Shown here: positions 61,501-64,000 of the stretch, piece by piece | How positions within the stretch are numbered: the first letter of the stretch is position 1 | How the letters are laid out: each line of letters starts with the position of its first letter | From: Verrucomicrobiota bacterium | Lineage (GTDB): Bacteria; Verrucomicrobiota; Verrucomicrobiia; Opitutales; Opitutaceae | Assembly (NCBI GenBank): GCA_023433275.1 | Contig: JAEZDN010000047.1 | Location: 7,580-71,579, forward strand | Reading direction: 5' to 3' | DNA length: 64,000 nucleotides | The notes under the pieces: model-generated | Seen by the model: only the letters and a program-made list of their open reading frames with translations | Told to the model about the DNA's origin: nothing | The model's database searches: none | Program-made: the position numbers and the translations under genes

Positions 61501-61976
61501 GGGATGTCGGTGAGGAAGAAGTCGCGCAGGTTGTCGGCGGCGGCGAGGCCGCGGACGCGGGTATTGGCGACCGGCTGGGTGTAGGCGGTGGTGTCGATGA
61601 CGGCGCCGTCGCCGCCGCCGGTGAAGTTGCCGCCCTGGCCGGCGACCTCGGTGCCGGTGGTGTAGACCAGCAAGTCGGCTGCGTTCTTCGAGTTCGTGTC
61701 CTGAAGAAATTTCTGGGTGACCACCTGGATGGCGGAGCCAACGTCCTTCAGTTCGGTGCGAACCCGGGTGCCGGCGAGGGTGTCGCGCGCGACGTAGCCG
61801 GTGTCTTCTTCCGCTTCGACGACGAAGGGAGAGAGGACGAGGGTTTCTTCGGTTGCGGCGGTCGATGCGGGCCCCGTGGCGGGGGCTGTGGTTTGCGCTG
61901 GGAGGCGCAACACGGAAACAAGACAGAGCACGGACGTGCCAATAACGGCACGCGACCGCACGGTCAGGCGTTTCAT
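58512..61976 (-). CDS. TonB-dependent outer-membrane receptor
   Basis: This 1154-residue receptor has a signal peptide (RSRAVIGTSVLCLVSVLRLPAQ) and a short TonB-box-like region (EETLVLSPFVVEAEEDTGY). The plug domain is of the Opitutaceae type (ARDTLAGTRVRTELKDVGSAIQ, RVDLQRGPNSVLFGIGSPAG). A 22-strand-type barrel follows, ending in aromatic TNTFSF as needed for barrel insertion. It imports large substrates, and its position next to xylR suggests xylo-oligosaccharides. No SusD-like partner is encoded nearby, which is usual for this phylum. A strong terminator follows. The Met of the signal peptide was chosen. Confidence 0.92.
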   Translation of the reverse strand: MKRLTVRSRAVIGTSVLCLVSVLRLPAQTTAPATGPASTAATEETLVLSPFVVEAEEDTGYVARDTLAGTRVRTELKDVGSAIQVVTQKFLQDTNSKNAADLLVYTTGTEVAGQGGNFTGGGDGAVIDTTAYTQPVANTRVRGLAAADNLRDFFLTDIPWDSYNVGRVDLQRGPNSVLFGIGSPAGIINSSINGATFKDGNEVEFQFGSFGTHRQSADFNKVLIKDTLAVRVSLLNDNTNYRQKPAFRDDERIFGAVRWDPKLFGDDARTSIRANYEKGEVEANYPRLTPPMDSITPWFSALNQATYTYQNSNDRTTRGNAVYTPWLGAAGNRIWDGLVSTFEANADAQHIIFGADVRNFPTVDDTSRNNTVNGSYKGVQSYSGYASNAQLPGYVIQPFKAKSLTDRSVFDFYNNLIEGNNKRNWNEFDAFNIGASQTFLNDRLGFEVVYDKQDATWSYRNAVSGDAAAISVDVMSTLADGSANPNVGRAMVIMGGGSAGSGWTNRERETVRATAFGKFDFADVLAPDSALAKALGTHNITLAYTDYTDRTFSRNWVNWYVDAGYGPVANVAVGQAGRDLTPIVYLSGDLRGTGSAAGLNLPRITGNIIGQSGTARQYDTTTMGFINYNVPVVTPNQETGPFTNAVRQMNEIESQVAVWQGQLFGGTLVPMFGWRNDKSIARNAGTPNKTLGLVDDVYSPNWRLPTDANDTANGRSWDVVEGRTKTYSLVLHVPRKLMENLPGQMGLSFFYNKSENFQPDASRKDILGAPIPAPEGKTKDYGITLSLLDSRLILKVNRYETSVSNATLSGELGNSYLIGAGEAWGQAQAVPLRDGTHSENYGTTSSGQRLNWQPAAELRIADADGRLPGADGYQDTWSQATIDAQYAAQKASVDDWFAHQVSPEFQQAWGMTGYATGSGSWSMNTVAVTGDTLSKGTEFELIASNVLVKGLDVSLNASKTDARRLSIAKAYGEWINQRWEDYQGPMGDMRMWGGGNWALQEGSGGTVRDKFNNEVIPNYNLALALNGSNISELRPWRFNVTTNYTFGEGRFRGANVGVSYRWQDKQVVGYRLNSALDGYQIDNPYYGPSENSVDLWVGYERKITDKIRWRAQLNIRDAFASKSLIPVTVQPDGSPGAYRIPEPTVWTLTNTFSF

Positions 61977-62183
61977 GGGTAGGTTTGGGTTAGGGGTGAA
62001 GGACGGTTGAGAACAACCGTCGCCGCGGGCCATTAGGACATGACGTTCGCAGCGGGCGCACTATACCCGCGGGGATGGATTCCTGAAATGAGATCCATTG
62101 CCGGGTGATTGAGACGTATTCCCCGCGGGAAATTCACCCATGAAGGATGGCTGGCCGGCCTTCCGGCTGGGCGCCCAACCGGG
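61977..62183. promoter_or_regulatory. Receptor promoter region with inverted repeats
   Basis: Upstream of the receptor gene are ATGGAT-N12-ATCCAT (62075-62098) and TTCCC-CGC-GGGAA (62119-62131). Both are plausible operator sites for the adjacent XylR or another regulator. ACTATACCC (about 62060) may be part of a core promoter. No experiment supports these. Confidence 0.4.
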
Positions 62184-63344
62184 TCAGGCGTGCTTCAATT
62201 TAATCCGTTTCCGGAAGCCTCCCGGGGAGTCGCCGGTCAGGCGTTTGAAGACGACAGACATGTATTCAACATGTTCGAAACCAGTCATATCAGCGATCCG
62301 CTTGAGCGGGTAGTCCGTGTCCACGAGGAGCTGCTTGATCTTGGCGACCTGGACGCGGCGGATTTCCGCCTGGGGCGAGCGGTCGAGGTAGCGGCGAAAC
62401 TTCTTTTCAAGCTGGCTGCGCGATGCGTGGGCGACTTTCACGACATCGTCGACGGTGAGGCCGGCACAGGCCTTTTGCCGGATGAAACTGAGGGCCGTGG
62501 TGACGCTTCGATCGTCGATGGCGAGGACATCGGTGGAGGGCCTCGTCGCGACCCCGACGGGTTCGATGCGAAGATCGAAGGATTCGGGACGTTGTTTCCT
62601 CATGAGGACGGCAAGCGTCTCGGCCGCCTTGTAACCAGATTGAAAAGCGTTGGGGCTGACGCTGGAAAGCGGGGGGTAGGCGAGTTCGCAGCGGATCGGC
62701 TCGTTGTTGGCGCCGAGGACGGCGACTTCCTCCGGCACGAGGATGTCGGCGGCATGCGCCGCGCTGATCACCTGTTGCGCGCGCATGTCGTTACAGGCCA
62801 TGATGCCGACCGGCCGCGGCAGGCGGCGAAGCCAGTTGACCAGGGCGCCGATCTGCTGGGTGTCCCAGAATGGCGTGAAGTCGCCCGGGTAATTGACATC
62901 GAACACATCGCACGGGCGTCCGGCCAGGCGCAGGGCCTCGAGGAAGCCGTTGCGGCGCTCGAGCGACCAGCCGTTGTTGGAAAATCCCGCGAAGCCAAAG
63001 TGCTGGTAGCCGCGCTCGATGAAGTGTTCGGCCCCGAGGTGGCCGAGGCCGACGTTATCGGGCCGGATTTTCGGCACGCCGGGGAACGGCTCGGTGTCGT
63101 TGACGTCGACCAGCGGCAGCTTGAGTTCCGCACACGCCTCCACCAGGGCGGGCGTGGTGTGGCGGCTGATGACGCCGTCCCACCGCTTGCTGCGCAGCCA
63201 TTGCGGATCGCGTTCGGCGCGCGCCTCGTCGTCGAGGAAGCCGACCCACAGCTGGTGGTTGCGCTCGAAGTGCGCAATGCCCTTCAGCATTGCCGTGCAT
63301 TCCTCGAACCGGGTCTGAAAAATCAGGAGAACCTGGGGCCGCAT
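62184..63344 (-). CDS. xylR: XylR-type xylose-responsive regulator (AraC family)
   Basis: This 386-residue regulator (E. coli XylR has about 390) has a LacI-type periplasmic-binding ligand domain in residues 1-270 (FEECTAMLKGIAHF, VGIMACNDMRAQQVISAA, EEVAVLGANNEPIRCELAYPP split by short variations). A C-terminal AraC domain with two helix-turn-helices follows (SRSQLEKKFRRYLDRSPQAE, PLKRIADMTGFEHVEYMSVVFKR). This order is specific to XylR. It lies directly upstream of the receptor gene on the same strand and may control it and the xylan genes. Confidence 0.9.
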   Translation of the reverse strand: MRPQVLLIFQTRFEECTAMLKGIAHFERNHQLWVGFLDDEARAERDPQWLRSKRWDGVISRHTTPALVEACAELKLPLVDVNDTEPFPGVPKIRPDNVGLGHLGAEHFIERGYQHFGFAGFSNNGWSLERRNGFLEALRLAGRPCDVFDVNYPGDFTPFWDTQQIGALVNWLRRLPRPVGIMACNDMRAQQVISAAHAADILVPEEVAVLGANNEPIRCELAYPPLSSVSPNAFQSGYKAAETLAVLMRKQRPESFDLRIEPVGVATRPSTDVLAIDDRSVTTALSFIRQKACAGLTVDDVVKVAHASRSQLEKKFRRYLDRSPQAEIRRVQVAKIKQLLVDTDYPLKRIADMTGFEHVEYMSVVFKRLTGDSPGGFRKRIKLKHA

Positions 63345-63917
63345 GAACGTGACGATGCGATCGGGAGGAGACGAAGCAAGTGCGGTGGAGCGGGAAGCTT
63401 GTCCTATCCCATGGATCCTGCGCTACGCTGCTGATGAACTGAGCCGGACTTGTGCAGTCGGAATGCAATTCGATCCACAGAGTCGGCGCAGGCCCGTCCT
63501 TTCCCTTGGATCCTTCGCTCCGCTCAGGATGACGGTGGCGGGTATATTTTGTACACTCCAAAGCGGTGAGCGCGGTGCGCGGTCGAACGGTTCGGTTGTA
63601 GCGGCGTGGCTCGTCCACGCCCTCGGTGCCCGCAGCGAGAAAAGGGCGCGGTCAAGGCGCGCCCCTCCATCGAACTGCAATATTCCAGCGAAGGCCTCTC
63701 CCCCGCGGTCATCCTGAACGCAGTGAAGGATCCACGGAGTCGGCGCCCGTCCGTCCTTTCCCTTGGATCCTTATCCCGTGGACGCGGGATCAGGATGACG
63801 GCGGTCGTGTTTTCCATTCTCCAAAGTTCATCTCCGCTGACTATGCAACCGCCCAGCGGTTGCTCCTGGTCTCAGCCAAAAGCTGAGGTGGTCCGAGCAA
63901 GCATTTTTTTGCGGATT
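63345..63917. repeat. Intergenic region packed with family A and B repeats
   Basis: Half or full family A copies lie at about 63400-63440, 63480-63542 and 63706-63802 (CGGTCATCCTGAACGCAGTG ... GGGATCAGGATGACGGC). A family B unit lies at about 63574-63672. The distal part (63830-63917) includes a GCATTTTTTTGCGG stretch. Open frames here are made of repeat sequence and are not genes. Confidence 0.7.
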
Positions 63918-64000
63918 TTAGGCGGCGGTCAGCGGGGCAGATCTGCGTTTGGCGAGGACGGCAAGATAGCGGGCGTCATCGTAGGGGACGTTGTCCTTCC
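63918..64000 (-). CDS. C-terminal fragment of an unidentified protein at the window edge
   Basis: On the minus strand a frame enters from outside and reads KDNVPYDDARYLAVLAKRRS before a TAA at 63918-63920. The wording is protein-like and reminiscent of the C-terminus of some transposases, but 27 residues are too few for identification. Confidence 0.35.
   Translation of the reverse strand, partial: KDNVPYDDARYLAVLAKRRSAPLTAA

Noticed and set aside
59280..61982. 900-codon plus-strand frame antisense to the TonB-dependent receptor
   Set aside because: The receptor has plug, barrel and signal peptide. The antisense product is Gly/Val/Arg-rich without structure.

Overview
The window looks like chromosomal DNA from an Opitutaceae-type Verrucomicrobium. 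The DNA is GC-rich. It has a TonB-dependent receptor with the plug motif typical of that family (DTLAGTRV), many secreted carbohydrate-active enzymes, LacI and XylR regulators beside sugar genes, and intergenic spaces full of dispersed hairpin repeats. The genus assignment is inference. I see no tRNA, rRNA, CRISPR array or intact insertion sequence. The leftmost gene and a fragment at the right edge are cut by the window.

Layout. Positions 1-9400 (+ strand) hold a CE15 glucuronoyl-esterase/SGNH-esterase fusion (5' end outside), a LacI regulator, a membrane acyltransferase and a multi-Ig GH9 glycosidase broken by a one-base frameshift. Positions 9971-22562 are one co-oriented block: mannonate dehydratase, a RACo-like [2Fe-2S]/ASKHA corrinoid activator, a MetH-activation-like protein, a 109-residue orphan, a UroD-family methyltransferase, a corrinoid protein with a fused C-terminal domain, a pterin-binding methyltransferase, an amidohydrolase, a MetF-like reductase, a homocysteine methyltransferase-like protein and an SDR oxidoreductase. 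A TolB-like propeller protein and a Gfo/Idh/MocA oxidoreductase follow. Positions 26698-30470 hold a DinB protein, an esterase/SMP-30 fusion and an ORF6N protein.

Positions 30814-48083 are a glucuronoxylan utilisation locus. GH43 and GH10 genes are divergent. A long minus-strand run then reads xylA, GH52 beta-xylosidase, GPH symporter, two GH8 enzymes, GH67 alpha-glucuronidase and a sialate-O-acetylesterase-type esterase. A LacI regulator and an aldo/keto reductase diverge from xylA. Positions 48302-58185 hold a CPBP protease, a minus-strand set of two FG-GAP/VCBS proteins plus a TPR protein, and a large GT-C-like membrane protein. Positions 58512-63344 hold a large TonB-dependent receptor and xylR.

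Working model. Esterases and GH10/GH8/GH43/GH52/GH67 take glucuronoxylan apart; xylose enters through XylA and glucuronate goes towards mannonate dehydratase. Xylan glucuronate is commonly 4-O-methylated, and the block that starts with mannonate dehydratase also encodes every part of a corrinoid-dependent methyl-transfer system plus a MetF-like enzyme. I therefore propose that 9971-22562 is an O-demethylase route for 4-O-methyl-glucuronate or a related methoxylated sugar acid. This is inference and is the main point for follow-up. A second notable feature is a composite nested inverted repeat that fills the leaders of several consecutive genes in the same block.
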